A DNA stretch of 7,507 nucleotides, taken from positions 1 through 7,507 of the forward strand of contig JAMONI010000300.1 of NCBI GenBank assembly GCA_027065935.1, in the 5' to 3' direction. This document shows, piece by piece, positions 1 through 7,443 of the stretch (its first letter is position 1; each line of letters begins with the position of its first letter). The notes under the pieces are model-generated. The model was given only the letters and a program-made list of their open reading frames with translations. It had not been told where the DNA came from and did not search any database. This stretch comes from Flavobacteriales bacterium (GTDB lineage: Bacteria; Bacteroidota; Bacteroidia; Flavobacteriales; Flavobacteriaceae). A program made the position numbers and the translations under genes.

Positions 1-36
1 AGCCGTTGTATATACAAAAATAATACATATATTTTG
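1..36. promoter_or_regulatory. AT-rich leader before the LptD gene, possibly a divergent promoter region
   Basis: These bases are strongly AT-rich compared with the rest of the window. They contain a perfect 12-base palindrome, TTGTATATACAA (6-17). On the minus strand, bases 15-22 read TATTTTTG, an exact match to the Bacteroidota -7 element TAnnTTTG, which would serve a gene lying to the left of the window. On the plus strand, bases 28-36 read TATATTTTG, one base too long for a perfect match, with a TTG at 6-8 at roughly the right distance for a -33 element. Short AT-rich matches arise easily by chance. If the plus-strand promoter were real it would initiate at or after the chosen LptD start, so it conflicts with that start call. 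Confidence 0.28.
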
Positions 37-2649
37 TTTTTAAAAAAATCTTTCTTCATACTTTCGCTTTTTTTGGTGTTTTCGGTCCGTTCACAAGTCG
101 AAAACGGAATGAAATCTTCTTCGCCGTTGTCTTTGAACCGTCCGGTCCGGGACTCGACCTTCCTTAATCAAAAAGCGGGCCAAAATCAAACGGATACTTT
201 GAAAAAATCCGGTAACGTGTTGGAACACGAGTTGTTTAAATCGGCCAAGCGTTACCAACTCATCGACCGGAAAAACAACCGTATTGTTCTCTATGATAGG
301 GCCCGAATCAAGTACGGAAGCATTGAACTGGAATCGGGGATTATCGTGGTGGATAATAACAAGAACGAAATTTATGCCGGGCGTATCCCCGATTCGACGG
401 GAAAATTGACCCAACGCCCCGTTTTTAGAGAAGGAAACACGGAAACCCGAAACGATTCCATCCGGTTTAATTTCAAGACCAAGAAAGCCATTGTGTGGAA
501 CACTTACACGAAGGAAGGAGAGATATCGCTCATCAGCAAGGTTACCAAGAAAGTGAACGACAGTGTGAATTTTTTCAAGGATTTGAAAATTACCACTTCC
601 GAAGATTTCGACGACCCCGAATACTACATTTTGGCCAAACGGGGCAAAATAGTGCCGGGTAAAAAAATTGTGGTGGGGGCCAGCGTGATGTATATCGAAG
701 ACATTCCCACCCCTTTGATTTTGCCTTTCGGATATTTTCCGCTCATAAACAAACGAACGTCGGGATTTATCATTCCCACTTGGTCGGAAAACGAGCGGGG
801 TTTCGGTCTTCAAAATACGGGTTTTTATCTCGTACTTTCCGAATATGCCGACTTATTGATAACGGGCGATGTTTATACCAACGGAAGTTTCGGTCTTAAC
901 ATAGGAAGCAGTTACAACAAACGCTATGCTTATAACGGCAGGTTGCTTTTCAGAACCGAAAAAATCATACTGGGCGAACCCGGAACGCCCGAGTATAATC
1001 GAACCGGGATTTGGAATTTGACCTGGGTGCATAACAAAGACCCCAAATCCAATCCCAATTTCGATTTTTCTTCCAATGTCAACATCGGGAGCAGTAAGTA
1101 TTATCGTGCTTCGTTCAACCGGCAGAACATTCCCAATGTTTTGAACAATACTTTCAATTCTTCGGTAACCTTTTCCAAGCGGTTTTATTTCATCCCGGCT
1201 TCCACGAGCATTTCGGTTACCCATAATCAGAACGTAAATACGGAGCAGATGCAGTTGAACTTACCCGAATTTTATTTCAAATTAGACCGGATTTATCCTT
1301 TTGCGCCCGAGTCGGGTGTCAAAAAGAACTTTTTTCATCGCTTGTTTTTCGACTACAAGCTCAATGCATCCAATAGAATTGCCACGTCGGATCAATTTTT
1401 CCTGAAAAAAGAAATGTGGAATGCCGCCCGGTGGGGAATTAAGCAGCAAATGCCATTGAGTACCAACTTTAAGCTCTTCAAATACTTTAATTTTACCCCT
1501 TCGGCTTCGTTACGTCAAGTGACCTACGGACAACAAAAGATAAAATACTGGGACCCTGCGGCCGGCAACGGCAACGGCGCGGTGGTCGATAGCATTGTGC
1601 AAAAACCGGTTTCCTTTTTGGATTGGAACTTCAATGTTAATATGAACACCGTTTTGTACGGAATTTTTAAGTTCGGCAAAGGCAAGCTCAAAGCCATTCG
1701 CCACGTACTTACGCCGAGTATCGGTTTTAGTTACACCCCTTCGTTAGACCGACACATCCGATATTATCAGGCATCCAATGACCCCGACGATTTAAGCGAA
1801 TATACTTACTTTGAAGGCGGAATGTACGGTCAGCCCGGATTGACACCCAACAGTTTGTTGAACTTTAGCCTGTCCAATACTTTTGAAGCCAAAATAACCG
1901 GAGCCGACGGGAAAGACAAGAAAATAGCGCTCATCAAAAACCTGAACCTGACGTCATATTACAACTTCAAAGCCGATTCGCTAAATCTGGGATTAATCGG
2001 GATGAGCGGAAGCATCGAACCCGTCAAAGGCTTACCCTTGCGCATCTCGGGCGTATGGGACCCATATGCCGTGGACTCCACCGGAAAAACCGTTAATACG
2101 TATGCATATAAAGCCGGTCAGGGATGGATACGGTTGAAAACTGTCCGGCTGAGTACCTCTTTTTCCTTGGACAACGAAAAAATCAAAAAAATATTAGGAA
2201 AAAACCGCACGAACGAAACCGGGCCCGAATTTATAGGAGAAACAACGGACCGGAAAAAGAAAAACGAAGAAACCACCGACCAAGCCTACCGGTATCCCGT
2301 CAAGTGGCGCGTGCGGGTTTCGTACAATTTGACCTATGCCAACCGAAAATATCATCCGCAAGACGAACGGTTCAATCCTTTTGCACCGCATACTTTGAAC
2401 TTTGACGGTAATATTGAATTTTCACCGGGTTGGAATATCGGTTTCAATTCCGGATACGACATCGTAAAAAAAGATTTGACCTATACTACCCTTACTTTCC
2501 GGCGTGACCTGAAAAGTTGGTTTATGACCTTCACTTGGCGACCGTTACCGCCCTATACGAGTTGGTATTTTTATATCGGCATCAAAGCATCGGTATTGCG
2601 CGACATTAAGTATGAGAAACGCAAGGAAAATATAAGCCGGTTTTTCTGA
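34..2649 (+). CDS. lptD: LptD-family LPS-assembly outer-membrane protein (Bacteroidota type)
   Basis: LptD forms the outer-membrane translocon that, with the lipoprotein LptE, receives lipopolysaccharide from the periplasmic Lpt bridge and inserts it into the outer leaflet. Residues 1-21 look like a signal peptide: two lysines, then a hydrophobic run ending near Ser-Gln. Residues about 65-210 resemble the periplasmic OstA-like beta-jellyroll, with the typical string LYDRARIKYGSIELESG from residue 86. The remainder is rich in alternating aromatic and polar strands, as in a large beta-barrel. A lysine- and glutamate-rich loop (about 722-755) interrupts it, and the protein ends SRFF, a terminal aromatic as expected for BAM substrates. 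Length (871) suits the Bacteroidota LptD group. The start is TTG, chosen because the next in-frame ATG (residue 26) would remove the signal peptide. The frame is open to the left edge, so a start outside the window is possible. No cysteine is visible in the whole protein. Family assignment is by recognition of the overall pattern, not by a search. Confidence 0.87.
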   Translation: MFLKKSFFILSLFLVFSVRSQVENGMKSSSPLSLNRPVRDSTFLNQKAGQNQTDTLKKSGNVLEHELFKSAKRYQLIDRKNNRIVLYDRARIKYGSIELESGIIVVDNNKNEIYAGRIPDSTGKLTQRPVFREGNTETRNDSIRFNFKTKKAIVWNTYTKEGEISLISKVTKKVNDSVNFFKDLKITTSEDFDDPEYYILAKRGKIVPGKKIVVGASVMYIEDIPTPLILPFGYFPLINKRTSGFIIPTWSENERGFGLQNTGFYLVLSEYADLLITGDVYTNGSFGLNIGSSYNKRYAYNGRLLFRTEKIILGEPGTPEYNRTGIWNLTWVHNKDPKSNPNFDFSSNVNIGSSKYYRASFNRQNIPNVLNNTFNSSVTFSKRFYFIPASTSISVTHNQNVNTEQMQLNLPEFYFKLDRIYPFAPESGVKKNFFHRLFFDYKLNASNRIATSDQFFLKKEMWNAARWGIKQQMPLSTNFKLFKYFNFTPSASLRQVTYGQQKIKYWDPAAGNGNGAVVDSIVQKPVSFLDWNFNVNMNTVLYGIFKFGKGKLKAIRHVLTPSIGFSYTPSLDRHIRYYQASNDPDDLSEYTYFEGGMYGQPGLTPNSLLNFSLSNTFEAKITGADGKDKKIALIKNLNLTSYYNFKADSLNLGLIGMSGSIEPVKGLPLRISGVWDPYAVDSTGKTVNTYAYKAGQGWIRLKTVRLSTSFSLDNEKIKKILGKNRTNETGPEFIGETTDRKKKNEETTDQAYRYPVKWRVRVSYNLTYANRKYHPQDERFNPFAPHTLNFDGNIEFSPGWNIGFNSGYDIVKKDLTYTTLTFRRDLKSWFMTFTWRPLPPYTSWYFYIGIKASVLRDIKYEKRKENISRFF

Positions 2650-2664
2650 TATTACGACACATGA

Positions 2665-2696
2665 TTTCGACAAAAACAAATTATGATTTACCTTTG
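2665..2696 (+). promoter_or_regulatory. Bacteroidota-type promoter for mfd (and aat)
   Basis: Bases 2689-2696 read TACCTTTG, an exact match to the TAnnTTTG -7 element used by the primary sigma factor of Bacteroidota. Nineteen bases upstream, 2665-2669 reads TTTCG, an imperfect version of the TTTG -33 element at the expected spacing. The element sits in the only gap (2650-2704) between the LptD gene and mfd. Initiation a few bases after the -7 box would fall at about 2700-2705, at or just before the mfd ATG, so the transcript would have almost no leader. The motif match is seen directly; activity and exact start are inferred. Confidence 0.55.
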
Positions 2697-2704
2697 CCAA
2701 GCAG

Positions 2705-5700
2705 ATGAATGTAGAGGAAAAATTCATTTCACATCCTTCCGTAGCACGGGCTTTGGCGTTGACCGGACAACACAAGCGCCTTAAGTTGTTATTGCCCGAA
2801 AATTCGTTCAGGTCGGTATTTTGGTATCAATTCTACCAACGCTATGAAGGAAAAATTTGGGTGGTGGAAAACGACCGGACCGCGGCCATGTTTTTATACC
2901 GGGATTTGAAAAACTTCATGCCCGGCAATGCGCTTTTTTTCTTGCCCGCCTCATTTGCCCATTTGCACAATCCCCGGCGCACCGACACCTTCGATTTGAA
3001 CCAACGCTTACAGGTATTGCGCCAAATAGCCCGGTCGAAAAAGTTTTTGCTTGTCACTTACCCCGAATCCTTTTTGGAAAAAATCCCTTCGGAAAATTTT
3101 ATCAAAGAACGAAGTATCACCGTAAAAACAGGTGACAAAATCGACCCGGATTTTCTCAACGAATATCTTTTCGACCTGGATTACGAGCGCACCGATACCG
3201 TAACCGAACCGGGTGAGTTTGCCCCGTTCGGCCACGTAATGGACGTATTCCCGTACGGTGCCCCGCAACCTTACAGAATCGAATTCGATTTTGACGAAAT
3301 TTCACGAATCCGCTCGTTCGACGTCGAGACACAGCTAACGGAAAAACAAGTAAAGGAAATCAACATCATCGGGTTGCCTACGGAAGAATTTCCTTTGGTC
3401 CCTTTGCGAAATATTTTGGAAAAAGGCGACCTTGTTTATAACCACTCGTTCGACACGTGGGAAGACGGAATCCGTTCGTTGCCCCGGGAAAAATTTATTT
3501 CCGAAAAGGTGGATACGGCGTTTTCATTACGGCATTTTTCCGGTGAAGTTGTCCTGATGTCGGGTACATTTACGTCGGTGCCCGAAATTATCCCCAAAGT
3601 CAAGGACCTTCCTCCGTTTAACAAACAAATCAAAGTCTTTGTAGATGTATTGCAAGAGTTGACGGAAAAATCCTTTAAAAACTACATTACCGGACAAAAC
3701 AAGAGAAACCTGGACCGTTTGAACGAAATATTGAAATCCGTCGAAGCGCATATTTCTTATGAATTGTTGCGGTCGGATTTATACAAAGGTTTTCGTGACG
3801 ACGAAACCCTGACGGCCGTTTTTCCCGAGCATCAAATTTTCGGACGTCCCGCCCGTAACATAACGAACAAACTCAAGCAAAGCAAACAAAAGCACTTGCT
3901 CAACGAACTGTCCGAGTGGCAACCGGGCGATTATATCGTTCATGCCGATTACGGAATCGGAATTTTTGAAGGTTTGGTGCAAATCGATAAGGGGGCATCA
4001 CGCGTAGAAGCCGTCAAATTGAAATACAAAGACGGCGATACACTCTACGTAAGCATCCATTCGCTGTATAAACTTTCAAAATACCGGGGTAAAGACGGCA
4101 AACCGCCCAAAATACACAAAATGGGCTCCGTCGCCTGGCAACGTAGTAAGCAACGCACCAAAAAACGGCTTAAAAAATTAGCTTTCGACCTGATAAAACT
4201 CTACGCCGAACGTAAAAAACAAAAAGGTTTTGCCTTTGCCCCCGACAGTCCGATGCAATGGGAATTGGAAGCTTCGTTCATGTATGAAGACACCCCCGAC
4301 CAACGCAAAGCCACCGAAGACGTAAAGCGCGACATGGAAAGCGAACGCCCGATGGACCGGTTGGTGTGCGGCGACGTGGGATTCGGAAAAACCGAAGTGG
4401 CCTTGCGCGCCGCCTTTAAAGCGGCCGACAACGGCAAGCAAGTGGCCGTACTCGTTCCTACCACCATTTTGGCTTTTCAACATTACCAAACCTTCAAAGA
4501 AAGATTAAAAAATTTCCCGGTAATCGTAGATTATCTAAACCGGTTTCGCACCACTAAAGAGCGAAATGAAATCTTACAAAAACTCGCCGACGGAACTATC
4601 GATATCATCATCGGCACGCACGCCTTGGCATCGGATAAAGTGAAATTTAAAGACCTGGGCCTCCTAATCATCGATGAAGAACAAAAGTTCGGTGTCAATA
4701 TCAAAGAAAAAATCAAACAAGCCAAAAAAAATATCGATGTGCTGACCCTCACGGCCACGCCTATTCCTCGAACACTACAATTTTCATTAATGGGCGAGCG
4801 CGATTTGTCCGTAATCAACACACCGCCGCCCAACCGGTTTCCGGTGGAAACCAGAGTAGTCAAATTCGATAAACAACTGATTAGAGAAGCCATCGAACGG
4901 GAAATGAACAGAGGCGGACAAGTCTTTTTTGTGCACCACAGAATTGAAAATATCGAGGAAATGGCCGGATTGCTCCGGGAACTGGTACCTCAAGCCAAAA
5001 TTGCCGTGGCACACGGACGCATTGAAGGAAAAAAGTTGGAACGTATTATGCTCGACTTTCGTCAAGGAAAATACGATGTGTTGATAAGCACGGCCATTGT
5101 GGAAAGCGGTTTGGATGTGCCCAATGCCAATACCATGATTGTAAACAATGCCCATCATTTCGGTTTGGCGGACTTGCATCAATTAAGAGGCAGGGTGGGA
5201 CGGTCCGACCGGAAAGCCTATTGTTATTTTGTAATCCCTTCGTACGAAACGCTAACCCCCGATGCCCGGAAGCGGATTCAAACCTTGGAATTATACACCT
5301 CGTTGGGCGATGGTTTTGAAATCGCCATGAAGGATTTGGAAATACGGGGCGCAGGCGATTTGTTGGGCGCCGAACAAAGCGGTTTTATCAATGAATTGGG
5401 CTTTGAAATGTATCATAAAATATTAAACGAAGCCGTAGAAGAACTCAAGCGCGAAGCCTTTTCGGATTTATTTGACGATACGTTTCAAGGCGTAAAAGAA
5501 GTGCAAATCCAAACCGACCGGCAATGGCATTTGCCCGATACTTATATCCCGTCGGGCAAAGAAAGAATGCATTATTACAGGCGTTTAAACGAAACCCGGA
5601 CCACGGAAGAAACGGAAAAAATCCGTTACGAACTGCAGGACAGGTTCGGCACGTTACCGTATGAAGCGGAAGCCTTAATCAAAATGACGGCCTTACGCTA

Positions 5701-5953
5701 TGAGGCGGGGAAATTGGGTTTTGAAAAAATCGTTTATAAGAAAAATAATTTATCGTTATATTTCACCTCAAATCCGGCGTTCGTTCAATCCGGGATTTGG
5801 CAAAAAATCCTGGCTTATGCCGCTTCGCACGAGGGCTGTTGTCAAATCAAACAAAAAGGTGACAGTTATTATTTGAACTTCGAACAAGTGAAGGATGTTG
5901 ATGAAATCGAGCGTATTGTTAAAGACTTGAACGATGCCGTTTTTGTTGGATGA
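2705..5953 (+). CDS. mfd: Transcription-repair coupling factor Mfd
   Basis: Mfd is a cytoplasmic double-stranded-DNA translocase. It binds RNA polymerase stalled at a lesion, pushes it off, and recruits UvrA to start nucleotide excision repair. A degenerate UvrB-like module fills roughly residues 1-220, with PGEF at 169-172 followed by YRIEF and RSFDVETQ. The RNA-polymerase-interacting (CarD-like) domain starts at W405-P407-G408-D409 and runs to about 480. The RecG-like motor follows: Walker A GDVGFGKT (556-563, Lys562), Walker B DEEQ (657-660), motif III TLTATPIPRT (681-690) and motif VI QLRGRVGRS (826-834). The C-terminal TRCF domain begins near LPDTYIP (943). All motor motifs are intact. 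Length 1082 is slightly short against about 1148 in E. coli, mostly in the N-terminal half. The ATG at 2705 lies 55 bases after the LptD stop, behind its own promoter-like element and with no Shine-Dalgarno sequence. Its 3' end overlaps aat by 20 bases. Confidence 0.97.
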   Translation: MNVEEKFISHPSVARALALTGQHKRLKLLLPENSFRSVFWYQFYQRYEGKIWVVENDRTAAMFLYRDLKNFMPGNALFFLPASFAHLHNPRRTDTFDLNQRLQVLRQIARSKKFLLVTYPESFLEKIPSENFIKERSITVKTGDKIDPDFLNEYLFDLDYERTDTVTEPGEFAPFGHVMDVFPYGAPQPYRIEFDFDEISRIRSFDVETQLTEKQVKEINIIGLPTEEFPLVPLRNILEKGDLVYNHSFDTWEDGIRSLPREKFISEKVDTAFSLRHFSGEVVLMSGTFTSVPEIIPKVKDLPPFNKQIKVFVDVLQELTEKSFKNYITGQNKRNLDRLNEILKSVEAHISYELLRSDLYKGFRDDETLTAVFPEHQIFGRPARNITNKLKQSKQKHLLNELSEWQPGDYIVHADYGIGIFEGLVQIDKGASRVEAVKLKYKDGDTLYVSIHSLYKLSKYRGKDGKPPKIHKMGSVAWQRSKQRTKKRLKKLAFDLIKLYAERKKQKGFAFAPDSPMQWELEASFMYEDTPDQRKATEDVKRDMESERPMDRLVCGDVGFGKTEVALRAAFKAADNGKQVAVLVPTTILAFQHYQTFKERLKNFPVIVDYLNRFRTTKERNEILQKLADGTIDIIIGTHALASDKVKFKDLGLLIIDEEQKFGVNIKEKIKQAKKNIDVLTLTATPIPRTLQFSLMGERDLSVINTPPPNRFPVETRVVKFDKQLIREAIEREMNRGGQVFFVHHRIENIEEMAGLLRELVPQAKIAVAHGRIEGKKLERIMLDFRQGKYDVLISTAIVESGLDVPNANTMIVNNAHHFGLADLHQLRGRVGRSDRKAYCYFVIPSYETLTPDARKRIQTLELYTSLGDGFEIAMKDLEIRGAGDLLGAEQSGFINELGFEMYHKILNEAVEELKREAFSDLFDDTFQGVKEVQIQTDRQWHLPDTYIPSGKERMHYYRRLNETRTTEETEKIRYELQDRFGTLPYEAEALIKMTALRYEAGKLGFEKIVYKKNNLSLYFTSNPAFVQSGIWQKILAYAASHEGCCQIKQKGDSYYLNFEQVKDVDEIERIVKDLNDAVFVG

Positions 5954-6590
5954 CCGAAAGGCCGTTTTCCCCGATCCGTTGATGGCCGATTCCAACGGAT
6001 TGCTTGCCGTAGGTGGTAGTATAACACCCGAATTTTTGTTGGAAGCTTACAAACTGGGCATTTTCCCTTGGTTCGACCCCGATATGCATCCGCCCTTGTG
6101 GTGGTTTCCCGATCCGCGTCCCGTATTTTTCCCGGGTGAGGTAAAAATCTCCAAATCCATGCGGCAATGGTTGCGTCGCCACAAGGACTATAAAATAACG
6201 ATGGACTTGGCTTTTGATCAAGTATTACGCCATTGTGCCGAACAACCCGGACGACAACAACCCGGAAGGTGGCTAACCGAAACGCTTCAGGCTTCGTTAA
6301 AAGAATTGTTTCGCAATGGCTTCGCCCGGTCGGTGGAGGTTTGGAACGGCCGGGGCGAACTCGTAGGAGGCCTTTACGGTGTCACGCCCGGTAACGGTAT
6401 CTTTTCGGGTGAAAGCATGTTTCATACGGAACCTAATACATCCAAAGCGGCCCTGATCTATTTGGTGCAAAACGCCAAAAATTTGGGTTTTCACTTGATT
6501 GACGGACAAGCCGAATCGGAACATTTGATCCGTATGGGTGCCAAATTGATTCCGGCCAGGGAATATTATAAGATTTTAGCCCGGCATTAG
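5934..6590 (+). CDS. aat: Leucyl/phenylalanyl-tRNA--protein transferase
   Basis: Aat transfers Leu or Phe from charged tRNA to proteins with an N-terminal Arg or Lys, creating primary destabilising residues for ClpS-ClpAP (the bacterial N-end rule); it acts in the cytoplasm. Family signatures appear in order: NGLLAVGG near the N-terminus, GIFPW (42-46), WWFPDPRPV, SVEVW, LVGGLYG, FSGESMF around Glu160, SKAAL, and LIDGQ with Asp190 and Gln192. In the well-studied enzymes the last motif reads DCQ; here the middle residue is Gly191, while the Asp and Gln thought to support catalysis are kept. Length 218 is close to the family norm of about 230. The loop before GRWLTE holds a five-residue tandem duplication (103-112). 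The ATG at 5934 lies inside mfd in another frame (20-base overlap), so co-transcription and translational coupling are likely. No ribosome-binding motif is visible. Confidence 0.95.
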   Translation: MPFLLDDRKAVFPDPLMADSNGLLAVGGSITPEFLLEAYKLGIFPWFDPDMHPPLWWFPDPRPVFFPGEVKISKSMRQWLRRHKDYKITMDLAFDQVLRHCAEQPGRQQPGRWLTETLQASLKELFRNGFARSVEVWNGRGELVGGLYGVTPGNGIFSGESMFHTEPNTSKAALIYLVQNAKNLGFHLIDGQAESEHLIRMGAKLIPAREYYKILARH

Positions 6591-6595
6591 TCTTT

Positions 6596-6841
6596 TCAAT
6601 GCATCAGAATCAGACCCAATACGGTTATGAAAACCACCGAATAAAACACCATGAGCAATTTCCAAAATCCGTGTGCCGAGCGCAATTCCATAAACTCGAA
6701 AACCACGAGGTTAAACTTAATCGCCGCAAGCGTTAGAATAAGAAACCACGCCCAATTCACCCTTCGGCCCTCGGCAAGCATTGCCGATACGAGCGTAAGC
6801 AAAACAAGTAGCGCAAGGGTTATTTTCAATCGTTTTTTCAT
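6596..6841 (-). CDS. norF: NorF-like / prokaryotic cytochrome c oxidase subunit IV family membrane protein
   Basis: This is an 81-residue inner-membrane protein with three predicted helices (about 5-23, 31-49 and 60-79). Its central stretch, roughly residues 39-61 with AAIKFNLVVFEFMELR and a following Trp60-Lys61, is the hallmark of small subunit-IV-like proteins, including NorF of nitric oxide reductase operons. NorF is accessory: it supports full NO reductase activity or assembly and has no known catalytic residue. The start was set at the ATG at 6841, 11 bases after the stop of the NorE-like gene; it gives a Lys/Arg-rich N-terminus directly before helix 1. An ATG at 6904 in the same frame would add 21 residues and overlap the upstream gene by 52 bases, which is less natural. 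The immediate upstream NorE-like partner is the main argument for NorF rather than the subunit IV of a caa3-type oxidase. The gene symbol is tentative. Confidence 0.72.
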   Translation of the reverse strand: MKKRLKITLALLVLLTLVSAMLAEGRRVNWAWFLILTLAAIKFNLVVFEFMELRSAHGFWKLLMVFYSVVFITVLGLILMH

Positions 6842-6852
6842 CCACGTTCGGT

Positions 6853-7434
6853 TTATAAAATCAAATAAAGTACCGGAAAGAGAAACAACCAAATGATATC
6901 GCACATATGCCAGAAGGCGGCGCCGGCTCCGATGTTTTCCTTACGCTCGGGGGTGATACCCTTACGGACGGAGAAATACAATCCGGTCAATATGCCCATA
7001 CCCACCAATACGTGAATGAGATGAAACAAGGTCAACAACCAGTAATAGGTAAAAAACGTGTTATGGCCGACGGTTAATCCCTGTTCGATTTTAACATAGT
7101 ATTCCAACGACTTCAGTATAAGGAACAATCCTCCGCCCGACAGGGCGAGCAATATATATTTGGCGGTTAGTTTATGATTGTTATTCTTTGTTTCTTGAAC
7201 GGCTACGGCCATAAAGAACCCCGAAGCGAGCAGAAAAATCGTATTTAATGTTCCTATGTAAGTATTGAGATGTAGCCTCGATTGATGAAATAACTCCGGG
7301 TTTTCCTTACTGCTTACGGCCAGGGCAATCATGGCGATGCCGAAAGTAAGCAGTTCTACGACAATCAGTATCCAAATCATAATTCCGCCGGGCGGATAAA
7401 AGAAGCGGGGTTGCGTTTGTATTGAGGCGGCCAT
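6853..7434 (-). CDS. norE: NorE-like cytochrome c oxidase subunit III family protein
   Basis: This 193-residue inner-membrane protein has five predicted helices (about 18-40, 58-79, 90-110, 128-154 and 172-193). It belongs to the heme-copper oxidase subunit III family. Support comes from Glu27 in the first helix (VELLTFG), LNTIFLLASG (63-72), Glu111 in KSLEYY, the His138/His141 pair in LFHLIHVLVG, and WHMCDIIW (175-182). The PPGG motif before helix 1 and the five-helix size, rather than the seven helices of classical subunit III, fit the NorE branch. NorE is an accessory protein of nitric oxide reductase operons that promotes NO reductase activity. The ATG at 7434 is only 9 bases after the stop of the clipped upstream gene, and the NorF-like gene follows after 11 bases, so all three look co-transcribed leftwards. 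A short subunit III of an aerobic oxidase is the alternative, because the catalytic subunit is outside the window. Confidence 0.78.
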   Translation of the reverse strand: MAASIQTQPRFFYPPGGIMIWILIVVELLTFGIAMIALAVSSKENPELFHQSRLHLNTYIGTLNTIFLLASGFFMAVAVQETKNNNHKLTAKYILLALSGGGLFLILKSLEYYVKIEQGLTVGHNTFFTYYWLLTLFHLIHVLVGMGILTGLYFSVRKGITPERKENIGAGAAFWHMCDIIWLFLFPVLYLIL

Positions 7435-7443
7435 AAATGGGAT

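Noticed and set aside
91..813. A 240-codon open frame on the minus strand opposite the LptD gene
   Set aside because: It lies wholly within the LptD gene, has no family motif or sensible composition, and its length follows from the codon pattern of the real gene on the other strand.
2124..2405. A 93-codon plus-strand frame inside the LptD gene
   Set aside because: It is an alternative frame of the charged-loop region, highly basic, with no motif and no start context of its own.
4178..5182. Several overlapping 88-131 codon minus-strand frames opposite the Mfd motor domain
   Set aside because: The plus-strand frame carries every helicase motif intact; the antisense frames lack recognisable domains and overlap one another.
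6584..6602. Bidirectional intrinsic terminator between aat and the NorF-like gene
   Set aside because: The possible stem is only five A/T-rich pairs with a nine-base loop and no proper U-tract, and it overlaps both stop codons, so I did not call it a terminator.
6651..6896. An 81-codon plus-strand frame opposite the NorF-like gene
   Set aside because: The minus-strand frame has three clean membrane helices and family motifs; the plus-strand product is compositionally odd and has no motif.
6842..6904. Longer NorF-like start at 6904 adding 21 residues
   Set aside because: It would overlap the NorE-like coding region by 52 bases and put a non-family extension before the Lys-rich N-terminus; the ATG at 6841 gives a normal 81-residue protein with an 11-base gap.
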